Source: Cyanobium sp. PLM2.Bin73
GTDB taxonomy: Bacteria > Cyanobacteriota > Cyanobacteriia > PCC-6307 > Cyanobiaceae
DNA length: 38,431 bases
Assembly: GCA_007694915.1 (NCBI GenBank)
Contig: REEV01000112.1
Location: 1 to 38,431, forward strand
Reading direction: 5' to 3'
The translations under genes and the position numbers were made by a program. This document shows, in pieces, positions 23,719 through 35,441 of the stretch. Every line of letters begins with the position of its first letter. The first letter of the stretch is position 1. The notes below the pieces were generated by a model. The model was not told the origin of the DNA, did no database searches, and saw only the letters and a program-made list of their open reading frames with translations.

Positions 23719-24107
23719 GTGGTCCGGCCTGGCAGCTCCCGGCCCATGCCGCCGCCGAGGCCCGGCTGCTCGAGCGCCATGGCATCACCAGCTGGCAGCG
23801 CCTGGCGGCGCTCGACGACATCCAGCTGCGCCGGCTGGCGGGACAGGGTGGCAGCAGTGAACCCACCCTGCGGCGGCTGCGGGGCCAGGCGCGGCTGGTG
23901 GCGGCGGTGGGCCTCGAGCCCGCCCAGGCCGCCCTGCTGCTCCATGCCGGCATCGCCGATGCCCGCGGCCTGGCCCGGGCCGACCCCCAGCAGCTTTGGG
24001 TGCAGACCGGGCGCCTGCAGCGGCGCCTCACCGGCCAGGCGGTGGCGCCCCCGGACCTGGCCACCGTGCAGGACTGGATCAATCGCGCTCGCCGGGACGC
24101 AAACTGA
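23715..24107 (+). CDS. DUF4332 protein (helix-hairpin-helix type)
   Basis: The protein has 130 residues from a GTG that overlaps the ycf51 stop (GTGA). LLERHGITSWQRLAALDDIQLRRLAG and AALLLHAGIADARGLARADPQQLW are two copies of a short helix-hairpin-helix-like unit, the DUF4332 pattern. Such units bind nucleic acids without sequence preference in other proteins, but the role of DUF4332 is unknown. No signal or membrane segment is seen. It is translationally coupled to ycf51. Confidence 0.75.
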   Translation: MSGPAWQLPAHAAAEARLLERHGITSWQRLAALDDIQLRRLAGQGGSSEPTLRRLRGQARLVAAVGLEPAQAALLLHAGIADARGLARADPQQLWVQTGRLQRRLTGQAVAPPDLATVQDWINRARRDAN

Positions 24108-24167
24108 CCCCAGGCCATCTCCAGTCCTGAGCGGGCGCCCTGGAATGGAGGCAGACGCGGACAGGAC

Positions 24168-24545
24168 GTGGCCGACCTTCTCCCCCATCTGCGCCGCTCC
24201 CTGCGCCAGCACCGCTCGCCGGGGCGCCTCAGGCCGCAGACCCGACCGACAGCCCTGTTGATCGGTGGCGTGCTCGCCTCCCTGGCCGTGCTCACGGCGG
24301 CCTTCAGCACAGCGGGGGTGATCGCCCCGGCGCAGGCCCAGTCGAGCCTTCTGGAGTCGGTGCGGCGCGATCCCGCCCGGGCCAAGGCCCTCTGCAACCA
24401 GCTGCGGGAGATGAACACGCAGGGGATCTCGTACACCAGCAAGCAGGCCACCCGCACGATCGCCGCCCAGGAGGGGCTGAGCGTGATGGACGCCGAGGTT
24501 CTCACCACCTACGTGGTGGGCATGCACTGCCCCGACGTGCGCTGA
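24168..24545 (+). CDS. Small secreted protein of unknown family
   Basis: The protein has 125 residues from a GTG at 24168. A basic start with many arginines is followed by a hydrophobic stretch (LLIGGVLASLAVLTAAF) and an export cleavage site near APAQAQ (about 53-58). The mature part, about 65 residues, includes KALCNQLREMNTQGISY and ends YVVGMHCPDVR, with two cysteines that could form a disulphide. I do not recognise the family. The long basic region before the hydrophobic core suggests the true start may be later. The gene begins 60 bp after the DUF4332 stop and ends 10 bp before the CocE-type gene. Confidence 0.65.
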   Translation: MADLLPHLRRSLRQHRSPGRLRPQTRPTALLIGGVLASLAVLTAAFSTAGVIAPAQAQSSLLESVRRDPARAKALCNQLREMNTQGISYTSKQATRTIAAQEGLSVMDAEVLTTYVVGMHCPDVR

Positions 24546-24555
24546 GCGGCCTGCG

Positions 24556-26175
24556 GTGCACTGGCGGGATGCCCGGCTGACCTGCCGCGATGGCGTGGAG
24601 CTGGTGAGCCGGATCTGGCAGCCCCCCGGCCCCGGCCCCTGGCCGATGCTGCTGATGCGCCAGCCCTACGGCCGGGCGATCGCCTCCACCCCCGTGCTCC
24701 CCCACCCGCACTGGTGGGCCCGCCAGGGTTTTCTGGTGGTGGTGCAGGACGTGCGCGGCCAGGGCGGCTCGCAAGGGAACTTCGGCGGTTTTGCCCAGGA
24801 GGCCGCCGATACGGCCGACAGCCTGCGCTGGGTGCGGCGGCTGCCCGGCAGCAACGGCCGGGTGGGGATGGTGGGCTTCTCCTATCAGGGCCTCACCCAG
24901 CTGCTCAGCGATGCCGAGGACGGCGACGGCCTGCCTGACTGCCTGGCGCCGGCGATGACGGGCCTCGACGAACGGCTGCACTGGGCCAGCAGTGGCGGCG
25001 CCCACTGGTGGGCCCTGGGGCTGGGCTGGGGGCTGCAGCTGGCGGCCCTGCAGTGCCGGCGGCGAGGGGACCAGCAGGGCTGGTGGCGGATCCGCCGCAG
25101 CCTCGAGTCGGGCACTTTTCTCCATGAGGGGCCCGAGCTGCTGGAGCAGCTCGACCCGACGGGGATGGCCCTGCGCTGGCTGGGCCAGGACCCCGGCCGG
25201 GCCGAGGGCTGGATCCGGCACGAGCCGCCGCCCGCCCTCTGGCAGCGGCCGATGCTGCTGATCGGGGGCTGGGACGACCCGCACCTGGAGGGGGTGCTGG
25301 AGCTCTGGCAACGGGCGCGTCAGGCCGGCGGCAGCCCCCTGTTGCGCATCGGCGCCTGGACCCATCTGAACTGGCACGGCGGCATCGACGCCCAGCTGCT
25401 GCGGTTCTTTCAGCAGCAGCTGCAGCCCGGGAGCAGCGGGGCCGCCGCCGAGGCGCCGGTGCTGGTGCAGGACCCCAGGGACGGCCAGTGGTGGCCTCTG
25501 GCCCACCCAGCCGCGGCGGCCGGGCGCCGCTGGCGACTGAGCGGGCAGGCCCTGGTGCCGGCGCAGGACGGCGCCGAGCCGGCCCCTGGCCCTCAGCCGG
25601 CGCCCGCAGACAACACCCACTGGCTGGTGCACGACCCGTGGCGGCCGGTGCCTGGGCGGGGCGGCCACCTGGGCCTCGATGCCGGGCCCTGTGAGCGCAG
25701 CGATCTGGATCAGCGCCGCGACGTGGCCTGCTTCACCAGTACCCCCCTGGAGCACCCGGTGCGCCTGCTGGCCCGGCCGCGGCTGCGGCTGCGGGTGGCC
25801 GCCGATCAGCCCGGTTTCGATCTCTGTGCCGCCCTGGCGCGGGTGGACCCCCAGGGAACGGCGCTGCAGCTCTGCACCGGCGTGAGCCGCCAGCTCGGGG
25901 ACGGCTGCCTGCAACCCGACTGCCGGGAGGTGGTGCTGCAGCCCCTGCTGCTGCACCTGCAGCCGGGGGAGCGGCTGCGGCTGTCGCTGGCGGCGGCGGC
26001 CTGGCCCCAGGTGGCCGTGAACCCCGGCAGCGGCGAGCCGCCCTGGGGCGGCAGCGGCCCCGACCACCGCGTGGTGACCCTCGAACTCCACGGCAGCGGG
26101 GCGGAGCTCCGCCTCGATCCCCTGGAGGCCCTGGATGGTGGGGCAGAGTGGGGCCTTCCACGCCCGGTCCCGTGA
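24556..26175 (+). CDS. CocE/NonD-type X-Pro dipeptidyl-peptidase-like hydrolase
   Basis: This alpha/beta hydrolase has 539 residues from a GTG. The N-terminal catalytic domain has the oxyanion and nucleophile segments DVRGQGGSQGNF and VGFSYQG, with S109. The acid is D240 in GGWDDPHLEG, and the base is H270 in WTHLNWHG. The C-terminal half is the jelly-roll lid of S15-type enzymes. Family members cleave X-proline dipeptides, esters such as cocaine, or acyl bonds; the substrate here is unknown. No signal peptide is seen. The stop shares a base with the next ATG (TGATG). Confidence 0.88.
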   Translation: MHWRDARLTCRDGVELVSRIWQPPGPGPWPMLLMRQPYGRAIASTPVLPHPHWWARQGFLVVVQDVRGQGGSQGNFGGFAQEAADTADSLRWVRRLPGSNGRVGMVGFSYQGLTQLLSDAEDGDGLPDCLAPAMTGLDERLHWASSGGAHWWALGLGWGLQLAALQCRRRGDQQGWWRIRRSLESGTFLHEGPELLEQLDPTGMALRWLGQDPGRAEGWIRHEPPPALWQRPMLLIGGWDDPHLEGVLELWQRARQAGGSPLLRIGAWTHLNWHGGIDAQLLRFFQQQLQPGSSGAAAEAPVLVQDPRDGQWWPLAHPAAAAGRRWRLSGQALVPAQDGAEPAPGPQPAPADNTHWLVHDPWRPVPGRGGHLGLDAGPCERSDLDQRRDVACFTSTPLEHPVRLLARPRLRLRVAADQPGFDLCAALARVDPQGTALQLCTGVSRQLGDGCLQPDCREVVLQPLLLHLQPGERLRLSLAAAAWPQVAVNPGSGEPPWGGSGPDHRVVTLELHGSGAELRLDPLEALDGGAEWGLPRPVP

Positions 26176-26969
26176 TGCCCCTCGCCCCGACGCCACGCTC
26201 CGCTGCCGTGGTTGCCGGCTTGGCCCTGGGTCTCGCCCTGGCCGGCGCACCCGGTGCGGCCCTGGCCCAGGGGGCGCCGGCAGCCGCCGCAGAGAACGGC
26301 ACTGCCGGGCCCCGCGCGAGCCTGAGCGTGGCCGAGGCCCGCACGGCCGCCAACCGCATCCTGGAGGCGGTGCAGACCCGCGACCCCAACCGGCGCTTCG
26401 CCCAGTTCTCCCCGGAGCTGAAGGCGATCAGCAGCCCGGAGCTGGTGGCCCAGCGCATCGCCGCTGAACCCCGGCTGCTGGGCTGGACGCTGCTCAGCGT
26501 GCGCGGTGGTCTGCGCTCCACCAAGGTTGAGGCCAGCCTGCAGACCGCCGAGGGCACCCGGGACCTGTTCATGGTGCTCAATGACCGGGGCGAGCTGGAG
26601 GGCTACCACTTCGACCTCACCGACGCCGACACCGCCAAGGTGGCCAGGGATTTCGTGGAGGCGCTGAGTGCCGGTCAGTTCGTGGCCGCCCGCAGCTTCC
26701 TCACCCTGCAGTTGCAGGAGGAGTTCAGCGCCGCGTCCCTGCAGAACCAGTGGCAGCAGCTGCAGCGTCGCACCGGCGACTTCGTGGCGGTGCGCCGGGT
26801 GTTGGAGGTGGACCGCAGCGATGCAGCCTTCCTGGCCATGGTATACACGGAGTTCGCGGAGGTCACCGATTCGCTGTTCGTGATCCTCAACATCAACAAC
26901 GAAATCGTGGGGGTGAACTTCCCCACCGACTCGGTGCGCCCCCGCCAGTTTTCGCGCCAGCCACGCTGA
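26175..26969 (+). CDS. Secreted protein with two DUF3887-like domains
   Basis: The protein has 264 residues from the ATG at 26175; an in-frame GTG at 26148 would start inside the previous gene. A signal peptide runs to about ALA|QG (31-32). Two halves of about 98 residues follow. Residues 51-148 end LFMVLNDRGELEGYHFDL, and residues 155-250 end LFVILNINNEIVGVNF. The second matches the DUF3887 pattern; the first has the same length and ending, so this looks like a tandem duplication. DUF3887 is thought to be a small alpha/beta fold and has no firm function. It is coupled to the CocE gene by a 1-nt overlap. Confidence 0.8.
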   Translation: MPLAPTPRSAAVVAGLALGLALAGAPGAALAQGAPAAAAENGTAGPRASLSVAEARTAANRILEAVQTRDPNRRFAQFSPELKAISSPELVAQRIAAEPRLLGWTLLSVRGGLRSTKVEASLQTAEGTRDLFMVLNDRGELEGYHFDLTDADTAKVARDFVEALSAGQFVAARSFLTLQLQEEFSAASLQNQWQQLQRRTGDFVAVRRVLEVDRSDAAFLAMVYTEFAEVTDSLFVILNINNEIVGVNFPTDSVRPRQFSRQPR

Positions 26970-27013
26970 GGCCCGCCAGCCTCGGCGACGAGGGCAGCCG
27001 AGGCGCACCGCCC

Positions 27014-27019
27014 TAAGCT
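27014..27019 (+). promoter_or_regulatory. Putative -10 element of glgB
   Basis: TAAGCT lies 27 nt before the glgB ATG in a 77-bp gap. No clear -35 is seen. Its position agrees with the hexamers before thrS, ndhD, hemE and petJ. Confidence 0.35.
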
Positions 27020-27046
27020 CGGCCCGCCGCCAGACCCGCAACCGCC

Positions 27047-29329
27047 ATGCCCGTCCCCACTCTCGACTGGATGGTGGACGACGTCCTGCGCCTGGCCGAC
27101 TGCCGCCACGACCATCCCTTCGCGGTGCTCGGCCCCCAACCCCTCGACGACGGCGGCTGGGTGGTGCGGGTGTGGATGCCGGACGCCGAGCGTGTGGAGC
27201 TGCTGCTGGGCTCCGAGAGCCACCCCACCAGCACCCCCCACCACCCCTGGATCTTCGAGGCCCCCCTGCCCCACAACCCCGGCAACGCCTACCGGGTGCG
27301 GGTGCTGCGGGGCGGCATCAACCATGAGGCCCACGACCCCTGGGCCTTCCGCGAAGACTGGATGGGTGAGCTCGATCGCCACCTGTTCGCCGAGGGCAAC
27401 CACCACCACGTGTGGCGTCGGCTGGGTGCCCACCTCACCGAGCAGGGCGGCGTCGCCGGGGTGATGTTCTGCCTCTGGGCCCCCAACGCCCGCAGCGTGG
27501 CCATGCTCGGCCCCTTCAACGGCTGGGACGGGCGCCACCACCCGATGCAGAGCCGCCTGGGCGGGCTGTGGGAGCTGTTCATCCCCGGTCTGGAGGCCGG
27601 GGCGATCTACAAGTATGAGATCCGCACCCAGGCGGGCCACTGCTACCAGAAGGCCGATCCCTACGGCTTCCGCCACGAGGTGCGGCCGGCCAACGCCTCG
27701 ATCGTCCACCCCCTCGGCGGCTACGCATGGAGCGATCAGGCTTGGATGGCCGAGCGTGACAGCCGCGATCCCCTGCAGCAGCCGATCTCGGTGTATGAGA
27801 TGCACCTGGGCAGCTGGATGCACACCAGCTCGGATGATCCCTACATCGAGCCCGACGGCACCGCCCGCCCGCCGGTGCCCGCCGCCGACCTCAAGCCCGG
27901 CGCCCGCCTGCTCACCTATCCGGAGCTGGCCGACCGGGTGATCCCCTACGTGAAGGCCCGCGGCTTCACCCACATCGAGCTGATGCCGATCTCCGAGCAT
28001 CCCTTCGATGGCTCCTGGGGTTACCAGGTCACGGGCTGGTACGCCCCCACCAGCCGCTACGGCAGCCCCGAGGAGTTCCGTGCCTTTGTCGACCGCTGCC
28101 ATGCCGAGGGCATCGGCGTGATCCTCGACTGGGTGCCGGGCCACTTCCCCAAGGACGCCCACGGCCTGGCCTTCTTCGATGGCGCCCACCTCTACGAACA
28201 TGCCGACCCACGCATCGGTGAACACAAGGAATGGGGCACGCTGATCTTCAACTACAGCCGCAATGAGGTGCGTAACTTCCTGGTAGCGAACCTCATCTAC
28301 TGGTTTGAGGAATTCCACATCGACGGCATCCGCGTCGATGCGGTGGCCTCCATGCTCTACCGCGACTACCTGCGCCCCGACGGCGAATGGCTGCCGAATG
28401 AACACGGCGGCCGTGAAAACACCGAGGCCGTGCGCTTCCTGCAGCAGGCCAACCACGTGCTGTTCCAGCACTTCCCAGGCGCCCTTTCGATCGCTGAGGA
28501 ATCCACCACCTGGCCGATGGTCACCAAGCCCACCACCACCGGCGGGCTGGGCTTCAACCTGAAGTGGAACATGGGCTGGATGCACGACATGCTCGATTAC
28601 TTCGAGCTCGACCCGTGGTTCCGCCAGTTTCATCAGAACAACGTCACGTTCTCGATCTGGTATGCCTACACCGAGAACTTCATGCTCGCCCTCAGCCACG
28701 ATGAAGTGGTGCACGGCAAGAGCAACCTGCTGCACAAGATGCCTGGCGACGACTGGCAGAAGTGCGCCAATGTGCGCGCCCTGCTGGCCTATATGTGGAC
28801 CCACCCCGGCAAGAAGACGATCTTCATGGGCATGGAGTTCGGCCAACGCGCCGAATGGAACGTCTGGGGCGATCTGCAGTGGGATCTGCTCGAACACGCG
28901 CCCCATCGAGGCATCCAGCACCTGGTGGACGACCTCAACGCCTTCTACAAGTTGGAGCAGGCGCTGTGGGGCGATGACTTCAGCGAGTTCGGCTTCCAGT
29001 GGATCGACTGCAATGACAACCGCCACTCGGTGATCAGCTTCATGCGCCGTGATAGCACCAGCGGCCGCTGGTTGGTGGTGGTGGCCAACTTCACCCCCCA
29101 GAGCCACTCCCACTACCGGGTGGGCGTGCCGATGGAGGGCTTCTACGCCGAGGTGTTCAACACCGACGCCGAGCGCTACGGCGGCAGCAACCTCGGCAAC
29201 CTGGGCGGCAAGGTCACCGACACCTGGGCCATCCACGGCTACGAGCACTCCCTCGATCTCTGCCTGCCACCGCTGTCGGTGCTGGTGCTGCGCCGCGACG
29301 AGGAGGCTGGGCGAGAGGCCGTCCGCTAG
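27047..29329 (+). CDS. glgB: 1,4-alpha-glucan branching enzyme
   Basis: This GH13 enzyme adds alpha-1,6 branches to glycogen. It has 760 residues. An N-terminal carbohydrate-binding module 48 pair (about 20-230) precedes the catalytic barrel. The catalytic residues are D431 (nucleophile, [12 protein letters not shown]), E484 (acid/base, SIAEEST) and D552 (LSHDEV). Their spacing matches E. coli D405, E458 and D526, each shifted by 26. The C-terminal beta domain includes VVVANFTP and ends near the stop. The stop codon overlaps the likely hemE promoter. Confidence 0.97.
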   Translation: MPVPTLDWMVDDVLRLADCRHDHPFAVLGPQPLDDGGWVVRVWMPDAERVELLLGSESHPTSTPHHPWIFEAPLPHNPGNAYRVRVLRGGINHEAHDPWAFREDWMGELDRHLFAEGNHHHVWRRLGAHLTEQGGVAGVMFCLWAPNARSVAMLGPFNGWDGRHHPMQSRLGGLWELFIPGLEAGAIYKYEIRTQAGHCYQKADPYGFRHEVRPANASIVHPLGGYAWSDQAWMAERDSRDPLQQPISVYEMHLGSWMHTSSDDPYIEPDGTARPPVPAADLKPGARLLTYPELADRVIPYVKARGFTHIELMPISEHPFDGSWGYQVTGWYAPTSRYGSPEEFRAFVDRCHAEGIGVILDWVPGHFPKDAHGLAFFDGAHLYEHADPRIGEHKEWGTLIFNYSRNEVRNFLVANLIYWFEEFHIDGIRVDAVASMLYRDYLRPDGEWLPNEHGGRENTEAVRFLQQANHVLFQHFPGALSIAEESTTWPMVTKPTTTGGLGFNLKWNMGWMHDMLDYFELDPWFRQFHQNNVTFSIWYAYTENFMLALSHDEVVHGKSNLLHKMPGDDWQKCANVRALLAYMWTHPGKKTIFMGMEFGQRAEWNVWGDLQWDLLEHAPHRGIQHLVDDLNAFYKLEQALWGDDFSEFGFQWIDCNDNRHSVISFMRRDSTSGRWLVVVANFTPQSHSHYRVGVPMEGFYAEVFNTDAERYGGSNLGNLGGKVTDTWAIHGYEHSLDLCLPPLSVLVLRRDEEAGREAVR

Positions 29330-29332
29330 GTT
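29327..29332 (+). promoter_or_regulatory. Putative -10 element of hemE
   Basis: TAGGTT begins with the TAG stop of glgB and lies 25 nt before the hemE ATG. No -35 is evident. The call rests on its shared spacing with other start regions here. Confidence 0.35.
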
Positions 29333-29357
29333 CCGAATCCCACTCCACACCTGCGCA

Positions 29358-30416
29358 ATGGCCGAAACCGCTCCCCTGCTGCTGCGCGCCGCCCGAGGCG
29401 AGCAGGTGGAGCGTCCGCCGGTGTGGATGATGCGCCAGGCCGGGCGCTACATGAAGGTGTACCGCGACCTGCGCGACAAACACCCCGGCTTCCGCGAGCG
29501 CTCGGAGAACCCCGACCTCTCCTACGAGATCTCCATGCAGCCGTTCCGGGCCTTCCAGCCCGACGGCGTGATCCTGTTCTCCGACATCCTCACGCCGCTG
29601 CCGGGCCTGGGGATCGACTTCGACATCATCGAGAGCAAGGGGCCGGTCATCGAGCCGGCCATCCGCTCCCAGGCCCAGGTGGACGCCCTGCAGCCCCTCG
29701 ATCCGGCCGCGGCGCTGCCGTTCGTGGGCGAGGTGCTGGGCCGGCTGCGGGCCGAGGTGGGCAACGCCGCCGCGGTGCTCGGTTTTGTGGGTGCCCCCTG
29801 GACCCTGGCCGCTTACGCGGTGGAGGGCAAGAGCTCCAAGACCTATTCGGTGATCAAGGCGATGGCCTTCCGGGAGCCGGCGCTGCTGCACCAGCTGCTG
29901 GGCCACCTGGCCGATTCGATCGCCACCTATGTGCGCTACCAGATCGATTCCGGCGCCCAGGTGGTGCAGCTGTTCGATTCCTGGGCGGGCCAGCTCAGCC
30001 CGATCGACTACGACACCTTCGCCGCCCCGTATCAGAAGCGGGTGATCGACCAGGTGAAGGCCACCCACCCCGATACGCCGCTGATCCTCTACATCTCCGG
30101 CAGCGCCGGGGTGCTGGAGCGCATGGCCAGCACCGGCGTCGACTTCATCTCCCTGGACTGGACCGTGGACATGGCCGACGGCTGCGCCCGCCTGCCCGCG
30201 CACGTGGGCGTGCAGGGCAACGTGGATCCGGGCCTGCTGTTCGGCACCCCTGAAGGCATCCGCGAGCGCATCCTCGACACTGTGCGCAAGGCCCGCGGCC
30301 GCCGCCACATCCTCAACCTGGGCCACGGCATCCTGCCGGGCACACCGGAGGACAACGCCCGCGTGTTCTTCGAAACCGGCAAGGCCGTGAACGAGCTGCT
30401 GGGAGCGACTGCTTGA
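29358..30416 (+). CDS. hemE: Uroporphyrinogen decarboxylase
   Basis: This enzyme removes four carboxyl groups from uroporphyrinogen III to make coproporphyrinogen III, for haem, chlorophyll and bilin. It has 352 residues from the ATG at 29358. [13 protein letters not shown] near residue 25 supplies the substrate-binding arginines. [13 protein letters not shown] holds the catalytic aspartate, and [29 protein letters not shown] and [16 protein letters not shown] complete the family signature. Its stop overlaps the SDR gene's TTG start by 4 nt. Confidence 0.97.
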   Translation: MAETAPLLLRAARGEQVERPPVWMMRQAGRYMKVYRDLRDKHPGFRERSENPDLSYEISMQPFRAFQPDGVILFSDILTPLPGLGIDFDIIESKGPVIEPAIRSQAQVDALQPLDPAAALPFVGEVLGRLRAEVGNAAAVLGFVGAPWTLAAYAVEGKSSKTYSVIKAMAFREPALLHQLLGHLADSIATYVRYQIDSGAQVVQLFDSWAGQLSPIDYDTFAAPYQKRVIDQVKATHPDTPLILYISGSAGVLERMASTGVDFISLDWTVDMADGCARLPAHVGVQGNVDPGLLFGTPEGIRERILDTVRKARGRRHILNLGHGILPGTPEDNARVFFETGKAVNELLGATA

Positions 30417-31477
30417 GCCCAGCCTCGGCCGCAAGCCGCCTAGCCCGGCCCAGGACCGAGCGCATCCTGATCACCGGAGCCAGCGGCTGCGTGGGCCAGC
30501 ACATCGCCCGCCTGCTGCTGGCCGAAACCGACGCCGAGCTGTTGCTGCTGCTGCGCGATCCGGCCAGGCTCACCGCCGTACCCGCCGATCACCCGCGCAT
30601 CACCCTGCTGGTGGGGGATCTGCGCCAGCTCGATGGCCACGCCGGCGCCATCGCCTCCGCCACACGCATCGTCCACACGGCCACCGCCTGGGGTGATCCC
30701 GAGCGGGCCATGGCCGTGAACGTGGTGGCGGTGAAGCAGCTGCTGGCCTTCACCAGCCCCGAGTGGCTGGAGCAGGTGATCTATTTCTCTACCGCCTCGG
30801 TGCTGAACCGGGATCTGCGCCTGCTGAGCGAGGCGTTCAGCGAGGGCACCGAATACATCCAGACCAAGGCCCTCTGCCTGCAGCAGCTGGAGGAGCATCC
30901 GCTGGCGGATCGGATCGTGGCGATCTTCCCCACCCTGGTGTTCGGCGGCCGGGTGGATGGGGGTGGCCCCTACCCCAGCAGCTACCTCACGGCCGGCCTG
31001 GAGCAGGCCTGCCGCTGGCTGTGGCTGGCCAAGTGGCTGCGGGTGGACGCCAGCTTCCACTTCATCCATGCCGCCGACATCGCCCGGGTGTGCCTGCACC
31101 TGCTCAGACAGCCCCAGGGCCCCAACCCCGAAGCCGGCCAGGGGCGGGTGCGGCGGCTGGTGCTGGCCCAGCCGGCGGTGAGCGTGAACGCCACGGTGCG
31201 GCGCCTGGGGCGCTGGCGGGGCTGCTGGCTGCCGCCCGTGGGGCTGGAGATCCGCCCCGCTCTAGTGGAGGCCCTGATCCGCCTGCTGCGGCTGGAGGTC
31301 ACCCCCTGGGACCGCGTCTCGATCCGCCAGCGCCACTTTGTGCACGAGCCGATCAGCCCGCCGGAGCGCTTCGGCCTGGTGAGCCATGCGGCCAGCCTGG
31401 AGGCGGTGTTCGAGGATGCCGGTCTGAGCCGCCGCCGTGGCTTACGGGAGCGGGTGTGGCAATTGTTTCGAAGCTGA
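30413..31477 (+). CDS. NAD-dependent epimerase/dehydratase-like SDR protein
   Basis: The protein has 354 residues from a TTG that overlaps the hemE stop (TTGA). The Rossmann glycine motif is TGASGCVG (21-28), and the catalytic pair is Y148 and K152 in EYIQTK. The middle, FPTLVFGG and [17 protein letters not shown], is typical of extended SDR proteins. The C-terminal part is divergent and arginine-rich. Substrate unknown. I recall a similar gene next to hemE in marine picocyanobacteria, so the pairing is probably old. Confidence 0.8.
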   Translation: MSPASAASRLARPRTERILITGASGCVGQHIARLLLAETDAELLLLLRDPARLTAVPADHPRITLLVGDLRQLDGHAGAIASATRIVHTATAWGDPERAMAVNVVAVKQLLAFTSPEWLEQVIYFSTASVLNRDLRLLSEAFSEGTEYIQTKALCLQQLEEHPLADRIVAIFPTLVFGGRVDGGGPYPSSYLTAGLEQACRWLWLAKWLRVDASFHFIHAADIARVCLHLLRQPQGPNPEAGQGRVRRLVLAQPAVSVNATVRRLGRWRGCWLPPVGLEIRPALVEALIRLLRLEVTPWDRVSIRQRHFVHEPISPPERFGLVSHAASLEAVFEDAGLSRRRGLRERVWQLFRS

Positions 31478-31509
31478 GCATCAGGAAGCACCAGCCCCCG
31501 GCCAGCATC

Positions 31510-31515
31510 TACGGT
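31510..31515 (+). promoter_or_regulatory. Putative -10 element of petJ
   Basis: TACGGT lies 33 nt before the petJ ATG in the 71-bp gap after the SDR gene. No -35 or copper-responsive site is evident. Confidence 0.35.
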
Positions 31516-31548
31516 CGTGGCGAAGATTTCGTTCCCTCGCGCCCTTCC

Positions 31549-31890
31549 ATGCGCCGACTCCTTTCCCTGATCGCTCTGTGCCTGGCGTTCGTGCTGGGCG
31601 CCGCTCCCAGCTACGCCGCCGACGTGGCCCACGGCGGCCAGCTCTTCTCGGCCAACTGCGCCGCCTGCCACATGGGCGGTGGCAACGTGGTGAACGCCGA
31701 GCGCACCCTCAAGCAGGACGCCCTGCAGGCCTACCTGGCCGACTACTCCAGCGACCACGAAGCCGCAATCGCCTACCAGGTGACCAACGGCAAGAACGCC
31801 ATGCCCGCCTTCGGCGGCAAGCTCAGCGACGGAGACATCGCCGACGTGGCGGCCTACGTCGAGGACATGGCCTCCAAGGGCTGGGCCTGA
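31549..31890 (+). CDS. petJ: Cytochrome c6
   Basis: This soluble lumenal electron carrier moves electrons from cytochrome b6f to photosystem I or to the oxidase. It has 113 residues. The signal peptide runs to about SYA|AD (23-24), giving a mature protein of about 90 residues, the usual size. Haem is bound covalently at C37 and C40 with H41 as ligand (CAACH), and M85 in NAMPAFGG is the other axial ligand. A strong terminator follows, so this is the end of the transcription unit. In several picocyanobacteria I recall plastocyanin (petE) at this place next to hemE. Confidence 0.95.
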   Translation: MRRLLSLIALCLAFVLGAAPSYAADVAHGGQLFSANCAACHMGGGNVVNAERTLKQDALQAYLADYSSDHEAAIAYQVTNGKNAMPAFGGKLSDGDIADVAAYVEDMASKGWA

Positions 31891-31961
31891 TCGTCGCGAC
31901 GGCCAGCCCGCCAGCTCTCCGGCGAACCCCAGCCGTCCATGCGGCGGTCGTTTCGCTCTCA

Positions 31962-31985
31962 CCCCGGCTGCGGCCGGGGTTTTTT
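31962..31985 (+). terminator. Rho-independent terminator after petJ
   Basis: ccccggc (31962-31968), loop tgcg, gccgggg (31973-31979) is a perfect 7-bp GC stem followed at once by six T (31980-31985). It is the clearest terminator in the window and ends the glgB-to-petJ region. It begins 72 bp after the petJ stop. Confidence 0.92.
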
Positions 31986-32012
31986 ATGGCCCCAGCCCGG
32001 CTGAGGGCCCGC

Positions 32013-32222
32013 TCAACTGAGGGCCCGGCGGGCGTCCAGCACCGCCAGGTAGAGCTCCTCGGGCACCTCGCGGATGTCGTATTCGCTCGGCAGCACCCCA
32101 TGCACATGGCGGTGCACCGCCATCCAGCAGTTGCGCTCCGGATCGGCGCCGGTGCCATCGAACTCCCGTGAGGCCTGGGCCAGCTCCTGCACGAGCTCCA
32201 ACGACGGCGGGCCTTGATCCAT
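32013..32222 (-). CDS. Small unknown protein, 69 residues
   Basis: The ATG is the complement of 32220-32222 ([14 protein letters not shown]); the frame is open 25 codons further upstream, with less plausible sequence. The protein is hydrophilic and compact, with tryptophan and histidines in [20 protein letters not shown] and a helical end, [16 protein letters not shown] think similar short proteins occur in cyanobacteria, but I cannot name a family. It stands alone between the petJ terminator and the divergent clpB region. Its order and lack of low complexity favour a real gene. Confidence 0.6.
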   Translation of the reverse strand: MDQGPPSLELVQELAQASREFDGTGADPERNCWMAVHRHVHGVLPSEYDIREVPEELYLAVLDARRALS

Positions 32223-32432
32223 GGGGTGCACGCTCCAGGCGCAGGGGGTGGGGGCGCCATCATGGCCAGCCAGGGAGATCGCTGGGCCGGTTCTCACCCC
32301 CAGCCTGGGCGGTGCTCCCGCCAGCGGGGTGGAGCGCCGTACACAACGGTTCGGCCTGCCGGGGTGTCAGGACCGGGGGAGATCCATAGGTTGAGATCAC
32401 CCATGCAGCCCGTGCCCGCCGGAGGTTTTCCC
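32223..32432 (+). promoter_or_regulatory. clpB upstream region with strong ribosome-binding site
   Basis: TAGGTT at 32387-32392 is a possible -10, giving a leader of about 34 nt. GGAGG at 32421-32425 is the strongest Shine-Dalgarno in the window, 7 nt before the ATG at 32433, and it argues against the alternative ATG at 32403. There is no CIRCE element (the heat-shock operator with paired TTAGCACTC/GAGTGCTAA), so HrcA control is not supported. Confidence 0.5.
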
Positions 32433-35081
<2,649 letters not shown>

Positions 35082-35441
35082 CTGGAAGCTGATCGGAGCA
35101 ACAAGTCATCCCCTTGCGGTAGGGGACACCTCAGTGGTCGATTTTTTCGCTACCCTCCAACTCAAAGTCGCCCGCGAAGTAATCCTAGATGTCGATCTGG
35201 ATGACAAAGGCAAGGAGCTGATCAGCCCACAACAGCCACAGAGGAGTCTGGCCTTCTGGATAGATGATCTTAACACGCAGAAGCAGTATCATTGCACGGC
35301 AAGGGATTACCGGACATGGTCGACAAGGAATAGCGCATCCTCGCTGCTCGCACACTCGGCTCTGTTCGCCTCTCTGATTGGCTTCTAGGTAATTGGGAAA
35401 AACCAAGAACCGCTCCACCCTTGTTCGTTTCAGTATTCAGT
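35082..35441 (+). other. AT-richer segment between clpB and SGNH gene
   Basis: This 360-bp stretch is about 50% GC by eye, against 70-75% nearby. It has unusual codons such as ATA, CTA and AGG in any reading frame. One open frame, GTG 35134 to 35388, is listed separately. A weak stem (cccct 35110-35114 with agggg 35121-35125) is followed by a T-run at 35142-35147, too far away for a good terminator. A 7-bp direct repeat, tcagtat, at 35430-35443 straddles the next gene's start codon. I see no transposase, attachment site or tRNA. Confidence 0.5.
35134..35388 (+). CDS. Doubtful 84-residue frame in the AT-richer segment
   Basis: A GTG start gives MVDFFATLQLKVAREVILDV, then WIDDLNTQKQYHCTARDYRTW, then a leucine/serine-rich end. 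The middle looks protein-like rather than random. The frame is open back into clpB, there is no ribosome-binding site and no family is recognised. It may be a remnant of an acquired gene, a small real gene, or chance. Confidence 0.25.
   Translation: MVDFFATLQLKVAREVILDVDLDDKGKELISPQQPQRSLAFWIDDLNTQKQYHCTARDYRTWSTRNSASSLLAHSALFASLIGF

Noticed and set aside
26675-29350. 891-residue minus-strand frame over glgB
   Set aside because: It is a mirror of glgB codon bias. glgB has all catalytic residues at correct spacing.
32223-32432. CIRCE heat-shock operator before clpB
   Set aside because: No paired TTAGCACTC/GAGTGCTAA sequence is present.
35185-35418. 77-residue minus-strand frame in the AT-richer segment
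   Set aside because: It has no ribosome-binding site, no family and cysteine-rich random-looking sequence. It also ends within the plus-strand candidate frame.
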